Source: Clostridia bacterium (GTDB taxonomy: Bacteria; Bacillota; Clostridia; Christensenellales; Aristaeellaceae). Taken from it: a DNA stretch of 35,420 bases. A program made the position numbers and the translations under genes. Position 1 is the stretch's first letter; each line of letters opens with the position of its first letter. Shown here piece after piece: positions 7,354-13,423 of the stretch. Location of the stretch: positions 1 through 35,420 of the forward strand of contig JAFUBA010000089.1 in NCBI GenBank assembly GCA_017460395.1, given 5' to 3'. The notes beneath the pieces are model-generated. The model was not told the origin of the DNA and did not search any database. It saw nothing but the letters and a program-made list of their open reading frames with translations.

Positions 7354-7620
7354 CGGTGCTTCGACAAACCATCGTCCTACCATGAACGTGTCTTCAGCAT
7401 CAGTGGGCCTTTCAAAGAAGAGATAGCGTTCCTGGTTTTCAAGGACGACGGTATATCGGTCTCCCTGACCGCCGGCCTTCAGCGCCGGTGCCGGGGTGAT
7501 TGCCTTGATGCGGTCAATCTCATAGGTGCGCCCATCAGTCCAATGGATGAGCCGAGGGAACATCTGCCCGGCAGCACTGATTGCCACATCGACATCGATG
7601 TACTGCTTCCTGTATTTCAT
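7348..7620 (-). CDS. Small conserved-looking protein next to the SOS-type block
   Basis: Start ATG 7620 follows AGAGGAAACAGG; an ATG at 7659 would overlap the repressor gene and has no better site. The 90 residues begin MKYRKQYIDVDV and contain HWTDGRTYEIDRI, GDRYTVVLENQERYLFFE and GRWFVEA. This is an all-beta, SH3-like pattern resembling small proteins (DUF6504-like) found beside error-prone polymerase genes. That comparison is by eye only. It lies 35 bp after the S24 repressor in the same direction and close to the umuC gene, which supports a link to damage response. Function is unknown. Confidence 0.65.
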   Translation of the reverse strand: MKYRKQYIDVDVAISAAGQMFPRLIHWTDGRTYEIDRIKAITPAPALKAGGQGDRYTVVLENQERYLFFERPTDAEDTFMVGRWFVEAPA

Positions 7621-7655
7621 CCTGTTTCCTCTATTCGTGAGTTCATTTGATGTTT

Positions 7656-8507
7656 TCATTTTTGCGCCTTGAACGCGGCAATTTCCTCATCGCTGGCATA
7701 ATCCTCTTCGTCCATGATTCCAAGTACGCGGCCGATGGTGCGGATCTCGCCATAATTCCGGGCCAGCATCGGTTTGTATTCCGGATTCAGAGAATACAGC
7801 CCATCTTTCTGGAATTTCTTGATAAACAAGACACCATCCACATCAAAGATGCCGATATCGCCAAGGGACAGTTCAGGTACCTTCTTGACCAGAACGGTGC
7901 AGCCATTGGGATAATCCGGCTGCATGCTCTCGCCGTTGACATGGAAGAGAATATCGGCATTCCGAATATCAGGCACATCATGCACATAACGGTCAGTGCA
8001 ACTGCCCCCATATCCTTCATCACCGATGCCCGCAGCCACCGCTTCCTCGGCCTCAATCAGCCTACGCAGTCGGATAAAGGGAATGACTGGCCGAATCGTC
8101 CCTCGATCCATCTCCTCAAAATCGTGGGCCAGCCTGATCAGGATATGGCGGTGGGGATCACCCATACCCCGGAAACTGGTCAGCAGTTCCTGCTCTTCCT
8201 GACTGTTCGCCTTTTCTGAAGTGTCAGAGGTAAACAAATCAGAGACGGACACATGGAGTGCCTTACAAAGGAAGGGAATATTGGCCAGATCTGGACGTGT
8301 CCGGCCTGATTCCCAGTTCTTCACCGCAGAGGATGAAACGCCCAGAATGCTGCCAAGGTTTGCCTGGGAGAGTCCGGCCTCCTGGCGAAGATCTCTGATG
8401 CGCGAAGCAAAGAACAGCTTGTGATTGAAAACTCCAGGTGTTAACTGCCCATCGGAAGGGATCTCCTGAGCCTGCCCTTGCGGAGCCTCAAATTTACGGC
8501 GTGACAT
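7656..8507 (-). CDS. LexA/CI-type repressor: XRE helix-turn-helix plus S24 self-cleaving domain
   Basis: The 283-residue protein has an XRE helix-turn-helix at about 31-86 (RIRDLRQEAGLSQANLGSIL, SSSAVKNWE) and a C-terminal S24/LexA protease domain. The Ser-Lys dyad is visible: Ser194 in NGESMQPDY and a Lys at 230-231 in VLFIKKFQKDG. An Ala-Gly pair in AVAAGIG (about 159-160) matches the self-cleavage site position. Such repressors cut themselves when RecA filaments form, derepressing their operon. ATG 8507 has TTTGGAGG at a good distance; the in-frame TTG at 8522 is rejected because it overlaps that site. It is divergent from umuC, which it most likely represses, and it leads the minus operon down to 5464. 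The start region carries a near-consensus promoter. Confidence 0.9.
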   Translation of the reverse strand: MSRRKFEAPQGQAQEIPSDGQLTPGVFNHKLFFASRIRDLRQEAGLSQANLGSILGVSSSAVKNWESGRTRPDLANIPFLCKALHVSVSDLFTSDTSEKANSQEEQELLTSFRGMGDPHRHILIRLAHDFEEMDRGTIRPVIPFIRLRRLIEAEEAVAAGIGDEGYGGSCTDRYVHDVPDIRNADILFHVNGESMQPDYPNGCTVLVKKVPELSLGDIGIFDVDGVLFIKKFQKDGLYSLNPEYKPMLARNYGEIRTIGRVLGIMDEEDYASDEEIAAFKAQK

Positions 8508-8526
8508 ATCAAAGACCTCCAAAGGT

Positions 8527-8534
8527 TATTAACT
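8527..8534. promoter_or_regulatory. Candidate operator half-site at the repressor promoter (copy 1)
   Basis: AAAGGTTATTAACT at 8521-8534 matches AAAGGATATTAACT at 8625-8638 in 13 of 14 positions. This copy lies just downstream of the minus-strand -10 box and the other inside the spacer of the plus-strand promoter. A repressor bound at both would shut both divergent promoters. Confidence 0.5.
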
Positions 8535-8540
8535 GTACTT

Positions 8541-8569
8541 ATGATATCCAAGTCAAAGCCTGCTGTCAA
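8541..8569 (-). promoter_or_regulatory. Promoter of the S24 repressor operon
   Basis: Read on the minus strand, TTGACA (8569-8564) is followed after exactly 17 nt by TATCAT (8546-8541), 34 nt before ATG 8507. This is close to the housekeeping sigma consensus. Confidence 0.75.
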
Positions 8570-8581
8570 TTATGAATTTTG

Positions 8582-8607
8582 CTATTGGCAGGAAAAACTG
8601 CCAATAG
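8582..8607. promoter_or_regulatory. Perfect 10-bp inverted repeat in the divergent promoter region
   Basis: CTATTGGCAG (8582-8591) and CTGCCAATAG (8598-8607) are separated by GAAAAA. It lies between the two divergent promoters. No T-run follows, so an operator for the S24 repressor or another dimeric regulator is more likely than a terminator. Confidence 0.55.
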
Positions 8608-8619
8608 ATTTCAGGTGGC

Positions 8620-8649
8620 TTGCAAAAGGATATTAACTATGACTATAAT
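8620..8649 (+). promoter_or_regulatory. Promoter of the umuC-immA operon
   Basis: TTGCAA at 8620-8625 and TATAAT at 8644-8649 are separated by 18 nt, about 40 nt before the chosen umuC start. The repeat AAAGGATATTAACT (8625-8638) fills the spacer, so a bound repressor would block it. Confidence 0.7.
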
Positions 8650-8689
8650 TGCACAGTCGATGTGGACACTGGAAGGAAGTGACACCAAA

Positions 8690-9913
8690 ATGGTTCTCCA
8701 TTCAGATGCAAACTGCTTCTACGCATCGGTGGAAATGGTCGAGGATCCGGATCTGCGGAATCAGCGTGTCGCTGTGTGCGGCGATCCGGAACAACGGCAT
8801 GGTATCGTGCTGACTGCCAACTATCCAGCGAAACGCATGGGAGTCAAGACCGGCATGGCTAACTGGCAGGCCTTGCAGGCTTGTCCTGATCTGGTTGTGG
8901 TGAAGCCTCACTATAACCTGTACCTGAAATACTCTAAACTGCTGCAGCGGATCTATAAACGCTACAGCAATGAGGTGGAATCATTCGGCATGGACGAATG
9001 CTGGATTGGTCTTCCCTATGATGAAGAAGATGCTGTATGTATCGCAGAGGAAATCCGTCAGGCGGTTAAAGATGAAACGGGATTAACAGTTTCCATCGGT
9101 GTTTCATTCAGTAAAGCGCTGGCCAAGCTCGGCAGCGATATGAAGAAACCAGACGCCATGACAGTCCTTGGAAAGAACGACTTCAAGGAGAAATGCTGGA
9201 ATTTACCTGTTTCCGATCTGTTGTATGTGGGCCCGCGAACCACAAAAAAGCTGAATGGCATGGGTGTGTATACCATTGGCCAACTGGCTGCTCTGCCGCA
9301 TGAGGTCGTTGCCAGAAAATTCGGGAAGAACGGCCTCATGGTACAGGCATTTGCCAACGGCACCGATACTTCAGCGGTAGCGCCGGTTGGGTACAGCATT
9401 GCACCGCAGTCCATCGGACACGGCGCGACCTGTACCCGGGATCTGGAAGACAATTATTCAGTGTGGCTGGCGCTGGATGAACTGGCTCAGGATGTCAGCC
9501 ATCGGATGATCGCCACTGACTGCAAGGCGCAGTCAGTGCACCTTTTCGTGAAGGACAATGCTTTCGGTTACCACGAATATGTCGCCCCGATCCATTATCC
9601 CACCCAGAGCGCTGCTGTGATTGCTCAGGCTGCCTATGAGCATTTTCTCTCAGATTACCGATGGGAAAAACCGGTCAGGGCACTGACCATCACCGCGACA
9701 AAGCTTCAGCCGTGGAATACACCGGTACAACTGGATTTTTTCGGTGACTTTCTGACATCAGACAAGCGGAATCGGTTAGATCGAGCCGTGGATGAACTGC
9801 GCTGCCGATTCGGGAAGGATATCATCAAGACGGCCTGTCAATGTGCCCGGCCTACGCTTCTGGCGACTGATAAATGCGAGAGCGTCAAGATGCCCGGCAT
9901 GATGTACCACTGA
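8690..9913 (+). CDS. umuC-like: Y-family DNA polymerase (UmuC/DinB type)
   Basis: This 407-residue polymerase copies across damaged template bases. Start ATG 8690 gives the standard beginning MVLHSDANCFYASVEM, with AAGGAAG about 10 nt upstream; an open frame from 8579 would run through the promoter and is rejected. The metal-binding residues are visible: Asp in HSDANCFYASVE and the Asp-Glu pair in FGMDECWIGL, where most family members have SIDEAFLDV. The palm continues with VSIGVSFSKALAKLGSDMKKP, then helix-hairpin-helix and little-finger regions. VQLDFF near the C-terminus fits the beta-clamp binding motif. It is divergent from the self-cleaving repressor and 12 bp before the metallopeptidase gene, so it is probably induced by DNA damage. 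Plasmid- and phage-borne copies of this kind raise mutation rate and aid survival. Confidence 0.92.
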   Translation: MVLHSDANCFYASVEMVEDPDLRNQRVAVCGDPEQRHGIVLTANYPAKRMGVKTGMANWQALQACPDLVVVKPHYNLYLKYSKLLQRIYKRYSNEVESFGMDECWIGLPYDEEDAVCIAEEIRQAVKDETGLTVSIGVSFSKALAKLGSDMKKPDAMTVLGKNDFKEKCWNLPVSDLLYVGPRTTKKLNGMGVYTIGQLAALPHEVVARKFGKNGLMVQAFANGTDTSAVAPVGYSIAPQSIGHGATCTRDLEDNYSVWLALDELAQDVSHRMIATDCKAQSVHLFVKDNAFGYHEYVAPIHYPTQSAAVIAQAAYEHFLSDYRWEKPVRALTITATKLQPWNTPVQLDFFGDFLTSDKRNRLDRAVDELRCRFGKDIIKTACQCARPTLLATDKCESVKMPGMMYH

Positions 9914-9925
9914 CGGAGGAGAAAC

Positions 9926-11794
9926 ATGGCAAAAGCAAAACGAGTAGCAATGGCCCCGGTACTGCAAACAATCCGGGACTATCTTGAGAATCACTACATG
10001 GACGAGCTTCTGGATGAAGTCCGCGAAAATATGCGGTCCGGCAGCGTAGAAGGATTTGATGTCAACTGCTCCGAGGGCGATATCATTTTTGACCAGGAGA
10101 AGACGTCGCTTCTGCGTGCAGATCTGTGGCGTGTTGACCGTACCCGTGCTATTGCAGACTGCAAGATGCGTGTAAAATTCGGTGTTTCCAAGCACGGGGA
10201 AATCCCTCGCTTTGTTATTCGCTATATCAATTTCTCCGCTGATGTGACCATAGACGGCGGCATCACGTTGGAACCCGGCATCAGCGAGGCAACCATATGC
10301 AGTCTTCCTTCAAGGAATATGATTGCCCTGACCAAGTACCTGGTTCCTGTCATGAGCAATGATGAGATGGAAGTGACGGTGCTGGAAATGCTTCAGCAGT
10401 ATCTGGGTAAAGACGCGCTGAACGACAGCGCCAACGGCGGAGCAAATCTGGCCAAGGCAATGGGTCTGACAGTGAAGCATGTCTCTCTGTACCGGAATCA
10501 TACAACCAATTCTATTCTGTTTCTGAAGGACAGGATGGTGCGCGTGGTTGCCTCGGGCGCTATCGGGGATGGCACCGACAATGAACCGTATGAGGATATT
10601 GTCATTCCAGCCAAAACCATCGTGATCAACGATAACCGGACGCGTACCGGTGATGAGAATAAAGCGCTGTACCATGAGTGCGGACATTACGAGTGGCACT
10701 CGATGTTTTATGAGCTTCAGGAGACGCATGCTTCTGATCTGGAGCTGCTGGATTATCAGGAAGCGGACAAGGCTTCCAAACCAGCAGAAAAAGATGTCCG
10801 CATGATTGAACGTCAGGCGAACTATGTTGGTTTGGCTGCGATGTTCCCACGACCGGTCTTCACGCCGCTCGTCCAGAAATATTGGAAGGAAGTCATGAAT
10901 GAGCATGTGAACATCGGACGCAAGATCGCATCGGTCATTTATCGTATCTCTAATGAAACGCAAAAACCGAAATGCTATATCAAAACCCGGATGATTCAGC
11001 TCGGGTCTGTTGCCGCCAGAGGGGCAAACAACTGGGTTGACGGTGACTATATTCAGGACTTTGCCTTTGATCCGGAGCATGTTTCAATCAATGAAACTCT
11101 TGTGATCAGCCGGGCACAGTTCACAGAAATGTATGAAGATGACCCTGTTTTCCGGGAGCTGATCGATACCCACTATTTTGTTTATGCCAACGGCCATGTC
11201 TGTGTCAATCAGACCAGATATGTGAAGCGGACGGACAAAGGCTTTGTCCTCACCGAGGAGGGTCTGGGTCATGCGGATGAGTGTTGCATGAAGTTTACTC
11301 GCGCCTACCATTTCTATGCCAAAGGCTATGCGGTGGGTGAACTCCACTCCGATGAGGATTATAACGGGTGCTACCTGATGATCCATTCGTTTGACATTAC
11401 CGGTATGAATATGGATGAACTGATGGAGAAAAACCTGGATTACCTGGATACGCTGCCCCGGCGGCCGTCCAAAGCGCTGTCCAAGCTGATCAAGGACAGG
11501 GTGAAAACCCAGAAAGGACTCGCTGCTGCTTCCGGCCTCAGTGAATCCAAGATCTGCCGCATGTGCCATGATGATTCCTATCAGTATTCCATCCAGGATG
11601 TGACCCGGATCGTGATTGGACTGGAACTGCCGCCGGTTCTGTCTGCTCTCTTCCTGGAAATGACGGGATTCACCCGTGCAGTGATGATCCGCTATCTCCA
11701 ATACCAGTGCATTATTGACTGCTTCTTTATGGAAGACATTGACACCGTTGTGGAATCCCATAGAAACCTGTTTAATGAGGCGCAATCCGCCTGA
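9926..11794 (+). CDS. ImmA/IrrE-like zinc metallopeptidase with C-terminal HTH
   Basis: The 622-residue protein carries HECGH at 250-254 (HExxH zinc motif) in KALYHECGHYEWH. A downstream Glu295 sits in IERQANYVGLAAMFPR, the usual third-ligand region of the ImmA/IrrE family. A helix-turn-helix (TQKGLAAASGLSESKICRM) lies at about 530-550. ImmA proteins relieve repression by cutting a partner repressor, and IrrE acts in radiation response. Here the gene is placed with umuC and opposite an S24 repressor, so a role in derepression after DNA damage is likely but not shown. The protein is much longer than the simple ImmA domain: about 230 residues precede the zinc site and 250 follow it, with no recognised fold in the middle. 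GGAGGAG lies 7 nt before ATG 9926; it closes the two-gene operon. Confidence 0.8.
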   Translation: MAKAKRVAMAPVLQTIRDYLENHYMDELLDEVRENMRSGSVEGFDVNCSEGDIIFDQEKTSLLRADLWRVDRTRAIADCKMRVKFGVSKHGEIPRFVIRYINFSADVTIDGGITLEPGISEATICSLPSRNMIALTKYLVPVMSNDEMEVTVLEMLQQYLGKDALNDSANGGANLAKAMGLTVKHVSLYRNHTTNSILFLKDRMVRVVASGAIGDGTDNEPYEDIVIPAKTIVINDNRTRTGDENKALYHECGHYEWHSMFYELQETHASDLELLDYQEADKASKPAEKDVRMIERQANYVGLAAMFPRPVFTPLVQKYWKEVMNEHVNIGRKIASVIYRISNETQKPKCYIKTRMIQLGSVAARGANNWVDGDYIQDFAFDPEHVSINETLVISRAQFTEMYEDDPVFRELIDTHYFVYANGHVCVNQTRYVKRTDKGFVLTEEGLGHADECCMKFTRAYHFYAKGYAVGELHSDEDYNGCYLMIHSFDITGMNMDELMEKNLDYLDTLPRRPSKALSKLIKDRVKTQKGLAAASGLSESKICRMCHDDSYQYSIQDVTRIVIGLELPPVLSALFLEMTGFTRAVMIRYLQYQCIIDCFFMEDIDTVVESHRNLFNEAQSA

Positions 11795-11808
11795 TCTGTT
11801 CAAAGCAC

Positions 11809-11850
11809 AAGGCCTGGCTGCATATATCTGCGGCTGGGTCTTTTTCTTTT
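11809..11850 (+). terminator. Terminator after the umuC-metallopeptidase operon
   Basis: A 13-bp stem with four G-U pairs (11809-11821 with 11830-11842), loop ATATATCT, is followed by TTTTTCTTTT. It begins 15 bp after the stop codon at 11794. Confidence 0.75.
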
Positions 11851-11920
11851 GCCTGGAAAAGCCAAACCTCTGGTCAGCGCAGGCACGGGAAAGCCACCCA
11901 CAAAAAATCTCAAAAAAAGA

Positions 11921-11937
11921 ATTTCATTTCGTGAAAT
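11921..11937. promoter_or_regulatory. Operator-like site 1: ATTTCAT-N3-GTGAAAT
   Basis: ATTTCATTTCGTGAAAT is a near-palindrome whose pattern recurs at 12033-12049. It lies in the roughly 500-bp gene-free stretch before the sigma-like gene. A-runs before it and T-runs after it could also make a weak AT-rich terminator. Confidence 0.5.
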
Positions 11938-12032
11938 TTTTCGTGCCTGAATCCCCGGAAAAACGTGGTGTCCACGCGCGAATCTGACCCATCCAGCTCT
12001 CGAAAAGTCTTATCTCGTAAGGCTCTGAGTGG

Positions 12033-12049
12033 ATTTCATACGGTGAAAT
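12033..12049. promoter_or_regulatory. Operator-like site 2: ATTTCAT-N3-GTGAAAT
   Basis: ATTTCATACGGTGAAAT shares 14 of 17 positions with site 1, with both 7-nt arms identical and only the central 3 nt different. The two centres are 112 bp apart. The site is just upstream of the structured leader of the sigma-like gene. A clear -35/-10 pair was not found nearby. Confidence 0.5.
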
Positions 12050-12113
12050 CGTTTTGGAAGACCGTCTGCTATGCTGTCATCACGGACAGGAAATCTGGCC
12101 GGAGGAACGCAGC

Positions 12114-12158
12114 GTGATGGCTCCCGATCAGGGCCTCTTCCGCACGGTGCGGACCTGA
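12114..12158 (+). CDS. Possible leader peptide of the sigma-like gene
   Basis: GGAGG at 12101-12105 lies 8 nt before GTG 12114, followed at once by ATG 12117. The frame encodes only MMAPDQGLFRTVRT and stops at 12156-12158. It ends 38 nt before the first arm of the alternative hairpins at 12196-12291. The good ribosome binding site and this position are the only evidence. If real it would be a regulatory leader ORF, with ribosome movement on it influencing the downstream RNA fold. Confidence 0.4.
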   Translation: MMAPDQGLFRTVRT

Positions 12159-12195
12159 ACTGAATACGACGCAGCCAGCATCGGAAGTGCAGCTG

Positions 12196-12291
12196 CAGCC
12201 GAATGGAGTGACAGAACACCCATCGGCTGTATAGCTTTGTGCTGGCAGCTTTCTCTCTGGCCCTCCATTCGGCTCCGACCGAAAGGAGGGC
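12196..12291 (+). promoter_or_regulatory. 5' leader with mutually exclusive hairpins hiding the ribosome binding site
   Basis: The ribosome binding site GGAGGG (12285-12290) is locked in a hairpin: GCCCTCC pairs with GGAGGGC, one A-A mismatch, TTCGG pairs with CCGAA, 6-nt loop (12260-12272 with 12279-12291). An upstream segment AGCCGAATGGAG (12197-12208) is a perfect 12-nt complement of CTCCATTCGGCT (12263-12274) and would open that hairpin. The same segment can instead pair locally with CCATCGGCTG (12220-12229) with one bulged A. This is the arrangement of a translational switch. What triggers it is unknown. Confidence 0.65.
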
Positions 12292-12298
12292 TTTCCAA

Positions 12299-12781
12299 AT
12301 GGAGAGCAGAGAGCAGAGCAAGACATGGTACTGGACAGTCAACAGGCAGCATGTCGAGGTTTCCCAAGAAGTGTACAGAATGATCCGCCAGGACAATACC
12401 CGGATACGCAACAAAGCCCGCACCGAACACCGCTGCGCCCAGCAGAATTATACGTTCTGTCATGGAGACTGCCTGAACTGCTACTGGCATACCGAGGGCC
12501 GTTTCACACCGATCGAAACGATGCAGGAAGAGTACAGCCAGTGGATGGAAGCCAGCACGGTCATGGAAGAAGAGGTTCTTTCCAAGATGACTATGGAAAA
12601 CGTATACGACGCAGCAGAAAAGATCATCCAGGATGGCGGAAAAATCCTGCGCCTCCGGTTTGAAGAAGGGTTCACGCAGCGGGAAATCGCCAGACTCCTG
12701 GGTGTTCCCCACGGTACGGTCGGATACAGGCTGAAGGTGCTGCTGAACTATCTGCGGGAGAACGCAAACATTTTTTTCTGA
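12299..12781 (+). CDS. Sigma-70-like regulator with region-4 helix-turn-helix
   Basis: ATG 12299 has AAAGGAGGG 8 nt upstream; the frame is open from 12239 but that part forms the hairpin leader. The 160-residue product begins with YWTVNRQHVEVSQEVYRMI, as in small sigma-like proteins of Firmicutes mobile elements. A Cys/His-rich stretch follows (HRC, FCHGDCLNCYWH), which could bind metal. The C-terminus has a clear sigma region 4 HTH (RLRFEEGFTQREIARLLGVP, then TVGYRLKVLLNYL). Region 2 is not evident, so it may be a partial sigma factor or an activator that contacts the -35 region. The gene stops 1 nt before copy B of the two-block element, and this placement makes it a candidate regulator of both copies. 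It starts the replication operon. Confidence 0.75.
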   Translation: MESREQSKTWYWTVNRQHVEVSQEVYRMIRQDNTRIRNKARTEHRCAQQNYTFCHGDCLNCYWHTEGRFTPIETMQEEYSQWMEASTVMEEEVLSKMTMENVYDAAEKIIQDGGKILRLRFEEGFTQREIARLLGVPHGTVGYRLKVLLNYLRENANIFF

Positions 12782-12782
12782 A

Positions 12783-12820
12783 TTTTAGCCATTTTGCCCG
12801 CCCAAACACATGTGGGTATG
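12783..12820 (+). promoter_or_regulatory. Two-block upstream element, copy B (before the zinc-ribbon gene)
   Basis: TTTTAGCCATTTTGCC (12783-12798), 8 nt, then CACATGTGGGTATG (12807-12820), ending 33 nt before ATG 12854. It is identical in both blocks to copy A at 5319-5356, which faces the other way. A small hairpin (GCAGC - GCAAAA - GCTGC, 12821-12836) follows before the ribosome binding site. Confidence 0.6.
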
Positions 12821-12853
12821 GCAGCGCAAAAGCTGCAGAAAGTGAGGATGCCC

Positions 12854-13357
12854 ATGAATAGCATCAAGACCTGTTTTTCCAGCAGCCAATCTTCTCATGA
12901 GGACGCTTACCGCTATGTGCCCAGAACGGTCTGTGCATTCTGCGGTGAAGAAATCGAGCTCTCCCCGGATGAGCTGATCACGCATATCCGCGAAGTCGGC
13001 CAGAACCGCTATGTCTGCCCGCTGTGCCGCCGTCTTACGGCTGAAGCGGAAGATGACGGCCATACCAACCGGGAAGATCTTCTTCCGAATGACGCCGGTC
13101 CGTTGGCCTGGATCCTTCTGTTCCTGAACGAATGCCCAAAGATCTGCATGGAGGATGAAAACAATGACAGCGATGAAGAGGAATCAGATTCTGATGAAGC
13201 AGCAGCGGCGTGCGAAGGGGGCGGCGGTATGTACCCGCCTGAAGATGCAGGCTCTGGCACAGCAACATGCAGCGACGGCGATGTTTCGGGCCAGGCAGAA
13301 ATCATTCTGCAGGCGAGTTTCCGCCTGATCATCCGCGTGCGTGTCACAACCCCATAA
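12854..13357 (+). CDS. Zinc-ribbon protein of unknown function
   Basis: ATG 12854 follows GTGAGG with a 7-nt gap; an earlier in-frame start would lie inside the two-block element. The 167-residue product has a treble-clef or zinc-ribbon pattern, VCAFCGEEIEL then YVCPLCRR, with two Cys pairs about 33 residues apart. Such domains bind DNA, RNA or a protein partner. Residues after about 100 turn into a low-complexity acidic run (DSDEEESDSDEAAAAC) and then Gly-rich sequence. In that part another frame has more typical codon use, so the true 3' half is uncertain. It is the first gene after copy B of the two-block element and precedes the initiator gene, so a replication or regulatory role is plausible but unproven. 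Confidence 0.6.
   Translation: MNSIKTCFSSSQSSHEDAYRYVPRTVCAFCGEEIELSPDELITHIREVGQNRYVCPLCRRLTAEAEDDGHTNREDLLPNDAGPLAWILLFLNECPKICMEDENNDSDEEESDSDEAAAACEGGGGMYPPEDAGSGTATCSDGDVSGQAEIILQASFRLIIRVRVTTP
13164..13328 (+). CDS. Possible small basic protein overlapping the zinc-ribbon gene in another frame
   Basis: GGAGG at 13150-13154 lies 9 nt before ATG 13164, which opens a 54-residue frame beginning MTAMKRNQILMKQQRRAKG and ending CRRVSA. It is strongly basic and helix-prone. Its codons end in G or C more often than those of the overlapping acidic frame, as in the confirmed genes here. It could be a separate gene, or a frameshift or compositional artefact. Confidence 0.3.
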   Translation: MTAMKRNQILMKQQRRAKGAAVCTRLKMQALAQQHAATAMFRARQKSFCRRVSA

Positions 13358-13365
13358 ACAGATAT

Positions 13366-13406
13366 GCCGCGCTTGCTGGAGAGCCATGCCTTCCAGCAAG
13401 CGCGGC
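13366..13406 (+). promoter_or_regulatory. Perfect 15-bp hairpin directly before the initiator ribosome binding site
   Basis: GCCGCGCTTGCTGGA (13366-13380) and TCCAGCAAGCGCGGC (13392-13406) are perfectly complementary with an 11-nt loop. No T-run follows. The initiator ribosome binding site starts at the next base, so the stem may affect translation or mRNA processing rather than end transcription. Confidence 0.6.
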
Positions 13407-13423
13407 GGAGAGGAGAAAGCATC

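Noticed and set aside
7647-8219. 190-codon plus-strand open frame
   Set aside because: Lies opposite the S24 repressor, whose catalytic residues and HTH are clear.
5319-12820. Two-block copies as terminal inverted repeats of a transposon
   Set aside because: They are in inverted order, but no transposase lies between, no target duplication was seen, and each copy sits just before a start codon with unlike bases in a fixed spacer.
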